Part shown: positions 24,423-35,905 of the stretch, in pieces
Numbering within the stretch: position 1 is the first letter of the stretch
Layout: each line of letters starts with the position of its first letter
From: Parus major
Taxonomy: Eukaryota > Chordata > Aves > Passeriformes > Paridae
Assembly: GCF_001522545.3 (NCBI RefSeq)
Contig: NC_031773.1
Location: 25,369,685-25,433,684 of the forward strand
Direction of reading: 5' to 3'
DNA: 64,000 bases
The notes under the pieces: generated by a model
Told to the model about the DNA's origin: nothing
What the model saw: only the letters and a program-made list of their open reading frames with translations
Database searches by the model: none
Made by a program: the position numbers and the translations under genes

Positions 24423-25447
24423 GTGAGTTCAAAGGTGATTCCAGTGATAATTTTAAGTTTTGTGTATTGATGGTTTGAACCCCATTAATATTCATTTATT
24501 TTCTTAAGGTAACACATTTTTGAAGTAAATAATATAATACATATTGGCCTCTTAATTTTTTTCCCACAGCTCCAGTGAGCTCTAATCTCTATAATAGTTA
24601 ATTTGCAGTACATTGATTTTTATTTAATCTCTCTGTTTAATAAACATTTACAGAGGATAAGTGTTATAAAAGAAAGGAAGTCTCTCATGATTCTTCTGCT
24701 TTCTTGGTATTTTTGAGGGAAACCTGGCAGCCATCAAGACATTTTCAAATTAATTCAAATTCACAGCTTTGAATCTTAAAGCAGTGTAAGCATTCTCTCT
24801 ACCTCTGTTTGGCCTTAGAGAATGCAAATATAATTTTAGCAAATGTCTGTTGTTAGTGTCAGAGAAAGAAAGTTGCATTTTCTTTTCATAATCTGCCTCC
24901 TTAACATATAAAACTCAGCACATTGATTTTTAAAATAATTTTAAATTATTTTTTTATAATTTAGGATCATATAGGTTGTTTTTTTTTAATATCATATCAG
25001 GATCATATATGGTGAAGCTTGTAAGAAATGTTCTTTTAGAAGGCATAGGATCTATTCTGTTTAATCAGGTAAATTATGAATTTTATATAGCATTGTAGTT
25101 GATAGGTGTAAAACCTGAAGTCCAGAAATGATTTGCAAATGTTTTGAGTAAGTAAGAAACTGTTTTGACCAGTGTGGTGTCCAATGCAGAATTTAGCTAG
25201 GTTCCATTGTTAGAAACATTTAGGGGTACAGGGTTAAAGAGTAATTCCTGAAATTGTGTGAATGAAGTCATCCAAATATGATCTGGTTTAAATTAAATAC
25301 CTTATACTGTATGGAAAATCTTTTAAATTAATACAGTCTGACAGCACTGTGAAATTGTCATATCTGTCCAAAAGGGAAAGATGAAATCTGTTTTACATAT
25401 GTAAATGATTTGCACACTTTAAAAAGCAATATGTGCTTTCTTCACAG
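24423..25447 (+). other. DOCK4: DOCK4 intron 2
   Basis: This 1,025-base GT-AG intron (donor gtgagt, acceptor ttcacag) is AT-rich. No repeat or other gene was recognised in it. Confidence 0.93.
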
Positions 25448-25488
25448 GATGGTACAGAGGATTTGCCTTAAAAAACCCCAATGTTAAG
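25448..25488 (+). CDS. DOCK4: DOCK4 exon 3 (SH3 domain, middle)
   Basis: This is a 41-base micro-exon. It completes the Gly codon from exon 2 and then encodes WYRGFALKNPNVK, about residues 42-54, ending in phase 0. The Trp-Tyr pair at the start is the SH3 position that normally carries the conserved Trp of the peptide-binding groove. Acceptor is ttcacag and donor is gtaaag. The length (2 + 39 bases) matches the frame required by both neighbours, which makes this short exon secure despite its size. Confidence 0.97.
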
Positions 25489-27823
25489 GTAAAGGTCAAT
25501 TGCAGTTTTGCATTCTTGGGCAAAAATGTATATTTACTTTTTAAAAATTAATAATCTGCTTGTAAGTGTATGATATTTACTCTTAAGAGAAAACCAGAGC
25601 TTAGTGTTAAGTATATTATTGGTACTACTTTAATTAGATTTGGACATGGATTACCTTTCTGAAATGCTTCTATGTATTAGGATAATACATTTTACAAATC
25701 TAGGGCTGTGGTGAATTTTCTTTCATTTCAAAATTTTAGATTTTCCACTCAGAGGAAGCTAAGTTGAAGGGAAGAGACTACTGAGAATACAAACTGTAAA
25801 CACTGTTGGAAAAGTTGTTTAAACTGTGTCTGTTTTTCTTGATGCTGTGAATTAATTTAGAGCAGCCAGTGGAGACAGCCAGTTTATAGGAGCCACATGC
25901 AGAGTATCAATTGAATAAAAGATATGTGTTGTCACGTAAAATATATGGTTCATTTTGGTTTTCTTTGATGTGTAGTCTTTGGTTTCTGTAGTAGTATAGT
26001 ATTCTAAACCAGACTTCACTGATTTATTTCTTCTGCATTCAGACATGAAAAGTTACTGAAATTTATGCTTCATTGTCTGTTTGTGTTGTATGTTTAAGTT
26101 TTACTTGTCTTATTTGTCCTTCTATTTTCTTAACTTCTGTTGTCTTGCCTCTGGGACTGTGCAGATTTTGTTTTTCGTGGGAAAGAAAGATCTTAAATTG
26201 TCTTGATCTTTTAACCTGCATTGTAAGCTTTGCTCTTCTTTTTCTGTCCTCATTTCCAAGATTGTTCAGCTTCAAAAAACAGCACACACACATTAATTTC
26301 AAAAGTTTCTAGGGGGCTCATATCAAGTTCTTGGCCTTTTGTACCAAGGCCTGTGATCTCTAATCATAGAAAATTTCCTTTCTTTATGTGGAAGGTCGAT
26401 GCAAACAATAAATTTAGCCACAGAGTTTAATATGATGTTTACTACTTTTACCTCATCGATGTGTGTTACAGTTTGATTTATAAGACATGAGCAGTTGTGG
26501 TTTGCTATTGCATCATTTGTGTCTTTTGTTGCAATTCTCACCACATGCTTGCTGTCAGTCTTGCTTTGTGGTCTGTCAAATGTGTGATGGAAGTTATGAA
26601 TAGGTTTTCTAAACATGACTTGATGTGTGAAGAGATGAGATATATATTCTCTGTTTTCCTAGTGTGAATGCAAACAGTTTTCTGAATTGGATTTTTGAAG
26701 GGAGTCTCTCCAAAAGTAAAATCCTAAGAGCACCTTGTAACTCCTCTTGCTATTGGTATTGCTCTGTCAAGATTCTTGCTGTGTTATTCTGGCAGTTTTG
26801 ACCCTGGAGGAAGTTCCCTGTGGCAGCAGGTCTGCAGAGAGGGTGGAGAGGGTGGATATGCCATAAGGACCGTCGTGTCCCCTGACACACTGTCACACCT
26901 GTGGGGCTCTGGCTCCTACTGTCCCTGGGACATGCTCCCCTGAGCTACTTTGATTACAGAAGAGTAGATGCATTTAAGAGGGCAGTTGCCTCTACATAGT
27001 AGATTTGGTTTTTTCGAAGGCCTAATGGCTGTGTGAGGAGGAAATGGGACCCCATCATCCCAAAGGAAAGCTGTATGCAGCTGTGCTTGTTATGGAGACA
27101 GTATATGTGTTTTCTGTCACTGCTTGAGCTGTAGTGTATTATTTTCCCAGCCAGAAGCTTGGAGCTGACTTGCTTCATTTTGCTGTTTCTGATTTGTGAA
27201 GGTCAGTGTGCTGTAAGAGCAATAGGACTGTGGCAGCAATGCTGTGTGTTCAAGAGAATGGTGCCCTTAAAGAACTGGAAAAGGGCTGCTCCCAGCAGAC
27301 ACGGGCTCTTTGACAGGCATCTACCACAACTTCCTGTGCACTGCAGGCAGACTAGCCAGCAAAGTAGACTCTATTTTGATTTTCTTTATTTACTTGACTT
27401 TCTTTTAATTCAATATTGTTAACTTAATTTACTCTGTTGAATTTTAAAAATTCCTGTTTGCAAATCCTTATTTTTAAGATGGGGTTGATAAGGCATTATC
27501 TCCCACAGCTGGTCTGTTTCTTTTCAAGGTGGGAAAAATGAATAAAACCATCTGCCATAAGGGAGCTCTCAATCTTCTACATGTTCTACATGTGTTTATC
27601 TTCTAATTTTCTGAAGTGTTGAACAATTTAAACTCTACTGAACATGGCATTTTAGTTTCTGATAGAGCTATACTGAGTATTTATTGCATTCTTTCCTTGT
27701 TTGTGTTTGTTAATTATTTGGAAGACTTTGAATTCAGCATTCATTTGCATATTGAATGATACTAAATGGAATGCCAGACTCATGTAAGGGGACTATTTTT
27801 CCCTAAACTTTTTTCTTTTTCAG
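25489..27823 (+). other. DOCK4: DOCK4 intron 3
   Basis: This 2,335-base GT-AG intron is mostly AT-rich unique sequence. A more GC-rich patch lies near 26800-26945, with repeated GGTGGA-type words, and has no recognised identity. Short open frames on either strand show no family resemblance. Confidence 0.93.
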
Positions 27824-27879
27824 GGCATATTTCCATCTAACTACATTCACTTGAAGAATGCATGTGTTAAGAACAAAGG
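27824..27879 (+). CDS. DOCK4: DOCK4 exon 4 (SH3 domain, C-terminal part)
   Basis: This 56-base exon encodes GIFPSNYIHLKNACVKNK plus two bases of a Gly codon, about residues 55-73. The G-I-F-P-S-N-Y segment is the classic SH3 PSNY signature that lines the proline-peptide groove, so the SH3 fold closes here. It starts in phase 0 after the acceptor tttttcag and ends in phase 2 before the donor gtatgtgtg. The shift of the donor by one base (GG|GTATGT) is fixed by the reading frame of the next exon. Confidence 0.97.
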
Positions 27880-29537
27880 GTATGTGTGAAATGTTCTGAT
27901 TTCAAATACTTAAACACGGTCAATTAGTTGTACCAAAAATCTTTTCCTTATAAAGTAAATAATTTAGTTATGTTATGATATCTTCAGCATACTGCCAGAG
28001 GACTTCAAATGGTTGTCTTGAGCTAACCTGATATTCCTGCATGGGCATAAAATTGGAATGCTGTATCCAGAAAAGACACTGAATACAATTGGAAATATCA
28101 TTCTGCATTGTCTAGAGAAAAGGGAAAACATGTTAAGTTTGGCTTGAAAATGGCACTGCCTTAATTTGAAGAAATTATTCTGTCCATAAGCTGTCTTTTA
28201 ACCTGCTGTTAAATTAAAATAGCTGTTTTATTTGTGGGCAGTAGCTCTAGCGTGGTAGACAGTTGCCATTTTACAAAAAAATGGGTAAAATAATGTATCA
28301 GTTTAATGGCAAAAGATTTTGCTAAACCTGTAAATGAATAGAGAAGCTTTTTCCTTTACTTCTTTTCTTCATGTGATGGACAGCCAATATTTATTTTTGA
28401 CAACAGCTGATACGTTTTCACATTTAGAAGAGTTGATAAAAAGCAGAGCCATTGGTTAAAATTAGTTTTAAAATTTTGTTCTGGAATTCACATTGTCTGA
28501 CTTAAAAAAACACTGTTTTTTTTTTATTTTTTTTTTTGTATGTGTACAACTTACCTTGATGGTATCACTTTTAAAAATTTAAAACTTAAAAATTTTCAGT
28601 GATCTTAGCTTAACAGTTTTTTTCAGTTTTATTTACTTTGTAATTGTTCATACTGTATCCTTTATTTGTATTTATTAGTAGAGAGCTGATACAAAACAGT
28701 TTGGTAAGGGCATTTCTCATAATAGATGGATGCCTGAACATGAAGTGGTCTTTGTTTTGGGAGCATGAATGAGTGCATTGAAGGTCCATTATTCATGATG
28801 GTTAGAAATAATGAAGAAGACTGTAATAATACTAAAAGAAGTTTAATTCTCACAGGTGAAAATGTCCGCACATTACTGTTAAACTCCCTGTTGTCCACTA
28901 TGAAGTTAGAGCCACATGTGGTTTGTCATGCTCTAGGGTCCTTTCCTCCTTTTAAAGCTGTAGCTAAAACTGAAGGTTCAATGAAACAGAATTGTAAGCC
29001 ATGACAATAAAATAAAATTTAAAAGCAGAATAATTTTTGCTAGGGGAAACCATGATAGTACTTGCATGGAGTTCAATCTTTGTTGCATTAATTTCCTTTT
29101 TTAGGTTGTTTCTCATTCAGGCTATATTCACTGCTGCACATCATGGCCAAGAGTTGTCACATTGTTATGTTAATTTAGTGAGAGAGACAAGATATCATGA
29201 AAAAAGTAATCCAGGCATGAAAAGCTGAAGTGTCAAGATCCCTTTGGAAACCATGGGATTTATTCTGCTGTGAAAGTAGTTTTTGATATGCTTATCTCAC
29301 AGTGAAAACAGCTCATCTTGACTTCTCCAGGGCCAAAACATTGTGTGGGGATTAAACTATTTTCACCCAAAGTTTTTCCATGGGGATGCAATAAATGAAT
29401 AAAAAGTGTAACAATCTGAAGGAGAGCTCGTGTGGGTTGACAGACATCACTGTTGGCAGTAGGAAGTCTACATGTTAGTAACTGCAATGGGATTAGTAAT
29501 GCTTGTGCCATATCATGTGTTCTTCTGCATGTTACAG
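27880..29537 (+). other. DOCK4: DOCK4 intron 4
   Basis: This 1,658-base GT-AG intron has an acceptor of gttacag. It is AT-rich, with T-rich homopolymer runs around 28515-28540. No mobile element or additional gene was recognised. Confidence 0.92.
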
Positions 29538-29634
29538 ACAATTTGAAATGGTTATTCCAACAGAAGATTCTGTTATTACAGAAATGACATCAACTCTAAG
29601 AGACTGGGGAACTATGTGGAAACAACTCTATGTG
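29538..29634 (+). CDS. DOCK4: DOCK4 exon 5 (linker after SH3)
   Basis: This 97-base exon completes a Gly codon and encodes about residues 74-105, including QFEMVIPTEDSVITEM and STLRDWGTMWKQLYV. It is the start of the helical region between the SH3 domain and the DOCK N-terminal domain, a segment involved in ELMO contact in DOCK family members. The acceptor is gttacag. At the 3' end the frame requires the exon to stop after GTG at 29634, where the intron begins GCAAGT rather than GT. The nearest GT, four bases downstream, would shift the frame and give a stop in exon 6, so a GC donor is the best reading. Confidence 0.95.
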
Positions 29635-31291
29635 GCAAGTACCCTGAATAATATTGATTTGATTTAATGTCATCTCAAAAGGTGCACTTTTGTTTAAATG
29701 CTCTGGTTTAGTTGAAGTAGATATTTCAGAAAAAAACCCATCACATTCAGTTTCTTTTTAATTCTTTTATTAATATCTTGAAATTTTATTTTGAGCTTCA
29801 TAGTGTTACTAGCATGTCTCTTGGATTCACATGAATAATAACAATGTACTTCAGTAGGACTTATCAGATAGCAGGACCAAAGATGCACCTGAATTACTGA
29901 TTATTCAATTTGGTTTTTTGACTGCAGAAATGAAAGCTGTATGTACCAGCATCTAATGGAAAATTGTGAAAGCATACTCTATAAAGTTCCTACTAATTCA
30001 TTTTTGTCTCTTGTCTCTAATTCAAGGGCTCTTTTCTATGACCATTTTTTTCCCTTGGTTTTCTTTTACTTATAATGTTCAAATTTCCCTCTTGTTGTTA
30101 CAGCAGTTGTTTCTCTTTTTGGAAACATTTTTCTTCACTGCTGTCGTTACTGCATGTTCGGAATTACCCTGGTTTGCTTCCTTACCATACTGAAAGCCAA
30201 GACAAACAATAAATTAATGCCCTTTTAGCGAGCTTCTGAAGTGAATGAACGTAAAGTAAAAACAGCAGATGTATCAAATTGCAATTTTTCAAAGTGCTTG
30301 GAATATAAAAGTTGTTGATGGAGAATAATGGTACTTCTAAATGAATTTTAGGTTTGACTTACACAGCAGAAGTAGCTGGACTTTATTTGTATGCCTTTCA
30401 TTCATAGGAAGAAGGAGAAGGGAAATGTGCTTAGGGTTTTTGGCAAGAATTAACAGAACAAATCTTAATAGGAGTGTTTTTTCAACTTTGTGTGATGAAT
30501 CACTTAGATGAAGGTTGTAGTAATTTTGTCAGTGTGAAGGTTCTCAAAAAAACTATGTAAAACTACTTAGAAATTAGTAAAGGAAGGGTTAATAGATTCT
30601 TCCAGAACAGAGGTTCATTTATGGGAAATTGTTATGCCCTTAGCTGGTATATAATTAGAGTAGGAGGATGTGGTTTCAAAGCAGTCATATTCACATAATT
30701 TCTCCTACTTCACAGTTAGATAAAAAAGAACTGTCTGGACAAGATTCTGTCTACGTGATACTATTTATTTATGATTAGGTAGTGTGTAGAGTTATATCAA
30801 TGCAAGGGAAGGTTAAAAGAAATTAACACCGTGGTTCAGAGTTTGAATGCTCAGGGGTATTGCTTTTTCTATCTCTTAAGTGTATGAGTTCAGATAGTTT
30901 GAAATACAGATGATATATTCAGTTTGGATGAGACAGCAGCACAGAATGAACATGCTCTTGGAACAAACCAATGCTTTGTGGTGAAACACATGAATATTTT
31001 TTGTTGAATTTTTGTCATATCTGTTATGTACATTAGATTAATTTAGTGTGAGAGAGACACAAGGAGTTGGACTGGAATATTGGAATGGGTGTGGTGCAGA
31101 GACAAGGTCTGTGGCAAGGTCTGAAATTATTTTATATGCACACACTCACATGCAGGTAAAATGGTCGCAGTGGGATAAAAGACTAAGTAAGGGCAAAAAA
31201 GAGTTTTCCTAATTTCCTCATCATGAATGTATTTATTAGGATTACAAGCTTTTACAGGTGATATAGAGGCAATCATATTTTTATCTGACAG
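29635..31291 (+). other. DOCK4: DOCK4 intron 5, probable GC-AG intron
   Basis: This 1,657-base intron has a 5' end of GCAAGT and a 3' end of ttatctgacag. Apart from the C at position 2, the donor matches the strong consensus, as is usual for GC-AG introns. The frame at both ends is phase 0. The rest is AT-rich unique sequence with no recognised repeat. Confidence 0.85.
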
Positions 31292-31440
31292 AGGAATGAG
31301 GGGGATCTCTTTCACCGGCTGTGGCACATAATGAATGAAATCCTGGACCTGCGCAGGCAGGTCCTTGTTGGCCACCTCACCCATGATCGAATGAAGGATG
31401 TCAAGCGACACATCACTGCTCGTCTGGACTGGGGCAACGA
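31292..31440 (+). CDS. DOCK4: DOCK4 exon 6 (DOCK N-terminal helical region)
   Basis: This 149-base exon starts in phase 0 and ends in phase 2 before gtgagt. It encodes about residues 106-155: RNEGDLFHRLWHIMNEILDL, then RRQVLVGHLTHDRMKDVKRH, then ITARLDWGN(E). The heptad-like pattern of Leu, Ile, Met and Val suggests amphipathic helices. The segment belongs to the DOCK_N region that binds ELMO in the family. It is visibly more GC-rich than the flanking introns. No stop or frameshift is present. Confidence 0.97.
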
Positions 31441-32794
31441 GTGAGTGAATAAACTAAATGTATTGAAGTTGAAAAGCCAGTTCTTTAGGCTGATTGTAGA
31501 ATGCTGAACTAAAGAACAAATTCCTAACTAGCATTACCTTTTTTTTTAATGGACTTTCTCCTTCATTATTTTTATGTCCACTTATGTTTTGACAGTGAAA
31601 TGTTGCTTATTGTTTTATTCTGTTTTTTTTATATCAGTGTAATTTACGTAGCAGTAGTACTATCTCTAAGAGAATTCCATTGATTCCAATTGATTCAAAA
31701 ATCTGAAACAGCATTTTACATCTTTTTAATACACATGATACCTGGATGATGCATTTAGCATAGCTTTGTGCTCTAACTGAAACTGTGTTGGTTGACATTG
31801 CTTCTGTTTTAACTTGGTCACACTATTTAGTTCCTGCTTGGGCATCTCTAATATACATCCAGCTACTGTGCTCTGCATCTTTCTTTAATCTGAATAGCTG
31901 AAATGAGCTAACACAAATTGTGTTATCTTACTTTTTTTTTAGCAAGAAAAAAATACTTTCTGGCATTTAGGTGCTGCTTCCAAAGTCTCTTTAGCATATA
32001 TTTATACAGCTAAATGCTAACTAAAGGGAGCAATATTCCATAGTGGAATTAATTGAATTTCCAGGGTTTCTACAGCTGTGTGAAAGCATAAATACCTAAC
32101 AGAATGAAAAGGTTGTGACTAAATGTGTATGATTATCTGTCTACTTAGAATTTTGCAGAAACTGGATGGAATTAATTGTGAAGGTTTTTGACATGGACAG
32201 TTCCTGCTCTTTAAAACATATTTTTGAAAAACTTTCTAATCTTGTGAATTTTCCTAAATTCAGCGTGACTGCCTTCATGTCTTTTTGTGTTCTTAAACAT
32301 TATTGCTTGCTGCTGTGCTGAAAAGAAATTGTATTTGTGTTGATTCAAGCTCATTTCCTTATTTTGTTCAGGGGATACAGGCAACCAACTCTGATACCAT
32401 CCAGTCCAAACTTAAAATAAGCTGGTGTTTTGGCTTTTGATGGATTTTCTTTTTATCTTCCTTTCCATGGTTGTTATTCAAATTGACAGTACTAGTGCAT
32501 TCACACTGAAATGTTCACAATAATATGAAGGACACTGCACGTTGTCCACAGTGTGAAACAGATTAAAAATTGTGAGAAAACATTCTATTAATGTTGCAAA
32601 CTGGACAAAGGTATTGAGTCAAATGTGAATGGTGGATACAGCCAAAACACATCAAAAAAAAACCAAAGTCAGCTAATTGTAGAGTAATAATTAATGTGTG
32701 CATTGTTAATTGTAATGAACAACAAACACATGCAGAGTTAATTTGTTTCTTTTGAAAGCAGAAACTACTTAATGTTATTCCATTTCTCATGCAG
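31441..32794 (+). other. DOCK4: DOCK4 intron 6
   Basis: This 1,354-base GT-AG intron (donor gtgagt, acceptor catgcag) is AT-rich. Nothing else was recognised in it. Confidence 0.93.
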
Positions 32795-32879
32795 ACAGCT
32801 GGGGCTTGACTTAGTTCCAAGAAAAGAGTATGCTATGGTGGATCCTGAAGACATCAGCATTACAGAGCTCTACAGGCTG
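32795..32879 (+). CDS. DOCK4: DOCK4 exon 7
   Basis: This 85-base exon completes a Glu codon and encodes 28 residues (about 156-183), QLGLDLVPRKEYAMVDPEDI followed by SITELYRL. It ends in phase 0 before gtacgt. The VPRK-x-Y-x-MVDP-E-D segment is conserved across the DOCK3/DOCK4 subgroup (family knowledge). It lies in the N-terminal helical region ahead of DHR-1. Confidence 0.97.
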
Positions 32880-34549
32880 GTACGTGAATGTAATATTTGG
32901 TACTTTTGCTACCAAATTACATAGTTTGATGGTCACTCTTTTCTAGTTAACCAAAAGTACCAATTTTGGTTTTTGATCCAATCAATTGGCATTTCATAAT
33001 GTAATGAGTTCTACAATAAGGAGAGAAATTTTTTTTAACAGGTATATCATCTCTACATCTATGTGGGATTCTTTTATACCAGCTTTGTGTGTGCTCACAT
33101 GCTTAGCTTAAATGTCATTTGTTAAAAGTTTTGGTTTCTGATATACCGTTAAAATTTTGACTGTTAAAATGAATTTAATCATCAATAAAAGCTTATGGGA
33201 CTCCTTATCATTAGAGCTTTACCTGGCTCTTGAGCCTGTCTAGATAAGCTTTGTGGAAATATAATAATGGTATAATATTGTTACAATTAATCATACTGGG
33301 CTCTTGGTACTTTGTAATATATTAATGTAAATAGCAGTTAAATTGCATAAAAAAGCTTTCCTTTGTGGGTAAAAGCCCATCTTGATTTACTAAAACCAGC
33401 ACTGATATTTCTTATTCTGATTAAATCTCCTGCAAGATCTAAGAAAAATTGCCAATTCATTTATGTAGGCTTTGGCTCATGTTTAAGTACTGCAGCTGTT
33501 ACACAGTTCTGAGCTTTATGTGCTTAAGACAAAGCTTGTATTTAAACTGAATTTTATTTATGATAACTTTTGTATTTAAATACAACTCCCCCAAAAGCAT
33601 CATTACTACAAGATTTTGTTGATCTGAAATAATTATGTATTTTTAAAGTATTTTTCAACTTGTATTTTACTGGTAACTTGTAGTGTCAAACCTAACAGTA
33701 AACTCCTTGTGCTAGAATCAGTATAGCTTTGAATGATTTCAAAGTCATATATATAGTATTATGGAATCCCGTTGAAGCACTAGATGAAATATGGTGAGGT
33801 ACCATTAATCATAAGAAGAAACATGCAGAGGGAAAATAACCCAGAAAACTAGTAATGGCACTCACTCATGGAGTGTACTTCGAAAAATAAAAAGCGGGGA
33901 AAAAGATAACCTCAGTATGAAGGCTAAGTAGCTTAGAAAGATTGCTGTTTAAAATTATTTTTGTTACAATGTTAGAGAGGGATAGTACAACTTAATACTG
34001 TCCTTCTCTTAATGGGTAACTAAAGTGCAGAAGGTATAAACTGTGAAGTCAAATCAAGACAATTTATTAGCTGGTATAAAGCAGTTTGCCAGAGATCATA
34101 AAATGTGGGTATGATTGCTTCTCCCCAGGTTAAAGTACTGATATTTAGTCTTGTGCAAAAGCATTTTTTAATGTGTTTGAATACTGGAGTGCCAGATCAT
34201 TGACTGTTTAAACCAGCTAAGGAACACTATGTTGTTATAGCATAAAGCTTTAAAGTGACTCTGACTACTTTCAGAGTACAAAAAGATAAAGTTCCAGAGA
34301 TTACTGTTTTTCTCCTAAAGATGACTGTGATGAAGTGTAACCCTGGGAAAGTAAATTCCCTGTGTTTTTCTTCAGATGCAGAAGGAAAAAAAAAAATAAA
34401 AAGAAAATAAATAATACAAGCTAATATTAAATTTAAAAAGATACTAATTTGAATTAAGAAAGTAGTTCTGCATTACATATTTTACCTCTTTTTGTTTTGA
34501 GAATTTTATAATTGACTCAAACTGGTCAGTGTTTTTGTGGTGTTTTTAG
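32880..34549 (+). other. DOCK4: DOCK4 intron 7
   Basis: This 1,670-base GT-AG intron has a donor of gtacgt and an acceptor of tgtttttag. It is AT-rich with an A-rich stretch near 34385-34410. No gene or clear repeat was recognised. Confidence 0.93.
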
Positions 34550-34701
34550 ATGGAACATCGCCATCGAAAAAAAGACACACCAGTTCCAGCTAGCAGCCAC
34601 CATCTTTTTGTTCAGATGAAGAGTTTAATGTGCTCTAATCTGGGAGAGGAACTGGAAGTAATCTTTTCACTCTTTGATAGTAAAGAAAATCGACCCATCA
34701 G
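34550..34701 (+). CDS. DOCK4: DOCK4 exon 8
   Basis: This 152-base exon starts in phase 0 with ATG (an internal Met, about residue 184) and ends in phase 2 before gtacca. It encodes MEHRHRKKDTPVPASSHHLF, then VQMKSLMCSNLGEELEVIFS, then LFDSKENRPI(S). A basic HRHRKK patch is followed by a hydrophobic beta-rich stretch leading to the region before DHR-1. The in-frame Met does not act as a start here because the upstream exons read through into it. This exon borders the longest intron in the window. Confidence 0.97.
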
Positions 34702-35441
34702 GTACCATATGATTCCTATTTAAATACTGGTTTTGCATAAGTTTTACAATAAATACTGTGTCTTTTGATCCACATATTTCACATTTAGAAACAAGGGCAA
34801 GGTGTTTTTGTTTCATGAGAATATTTTGCTTCCTTTTGAAATTTGGTTGTTAACATTAATGGTTTGTAGTTTCATTTAAGGTTGACAAAAATGTATAAAT
34901 CTCTGTTTTGTTTACTTTTTTAACCTTACAGTTGTTTTTCATGTATAGGAATATATATATATGTATGCATACAGAATGGTCATTTTTCAGTATCCCTATT
35001 TTCATTTCTTCTAGTCAGTGCACATTCAAAACTTTGAACTTTTGCTTTCTCTGTAATATTTGAAGATGAATTCTCCTCGGTACATGAGATTGGAGGGCTG
35101 TCTTTAGTCAGTGAAGTAAGCATATTTTTTATAAAAGGAGCCTTTACTTCTATGAGAAGGTGCTGGTTCTTCAGTGAAACTGTCAAAATCATTCTGTCCT
35201 AGAGTTTATATTCTGTGAGAGACTTGATAACCTTTGGTTTTTAAAATATTCAGTGGCTATTTCTATTTTCAGAATTCTGGCTGGGAGAGAAAACATGTGA
35301 GTGATTAGTAGTGAAACCACTATGCATTTAATAAATATGAGCACAGAAGGAGAGTACAGTTAGTGCAAGAGCTCAGTAAGCTCTGTTTGAGAAATATGCC
35401 AGGAAGTCTGATCCATTAAATGACTGTGCAGTGGTGTTGGG

Positions 35442-35905
35442 TGTGGTGGGTTGACACTGGCCTCTAGCCAGCCACAGCCACCCTGTCACTCCCCTCCTCA
35501 TCTGGACAGGGAACAGAAAATAGAACAAAAGGCTCACAGGTCAAGGTAAGGATAGGGAGAGATCACTCACCAATTACCATCACAGATAAAACAGATTTGA
35601 CATGGGGAAAATGAATTTATTACCAAGCATATCATAGTAAGGTAATGAGAAATAAACCCAAAACTTAAAGCGTCTTCCTTCACCCTTCTCCCTTCTTCCT
35701 GTGCTCTCCTCCATCCACCCCAGCAGTACAGGGGACTGGAAACAGGAACTGTGGTCTGTTGGTCACACACTGTCTTGCCACTCCCTCCTTTTCCAGGGGA
35801 GGACTCTTCACGCTCTTCCTCTGCTCCAGCCTGGGGGCCCTCCCACAGGAGGCAGTTTTCCATGAATTTCTCCAGCTTGAGTCCTATCCACAGTTGTTGT
35901 CTTAA
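35442..35905 (+). mobile_element. Probable avian ERV solo LTR
   Basis: The block begins TGTGGTGGGTTGACACTGG. It has a composition unlike its surroundings, with C/T-rich stretches such as 'tcactcccctcctcatctgg' and 'ccactccctccttttccagg', and the word 'gcctgggggccctcccacag'. It closely resembles an LTR family I recall as widespread in bird genomes. No gag, pol or env sequence and no second LTR copy are nearby, so it would be a solo LTR. The 3' limit, orientation and target-site duplication were not determined. Confidence 0.6.

Noticed and set aside
29635..29640. Use of the GT at 29639-29640 as the donor of intron 5
   Set aside because: It would add four bases, shift the frame and give TGA at the start of exon 6, whereas the GC site keeps the known protein sequence.
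34550..34552. ATG at the start of exon 8 as a possible translation start of a shorter DOCK4 form
   Set aside because: Upstream exons splice in frame into this codon, and no promoter-like sequence is evident before it.
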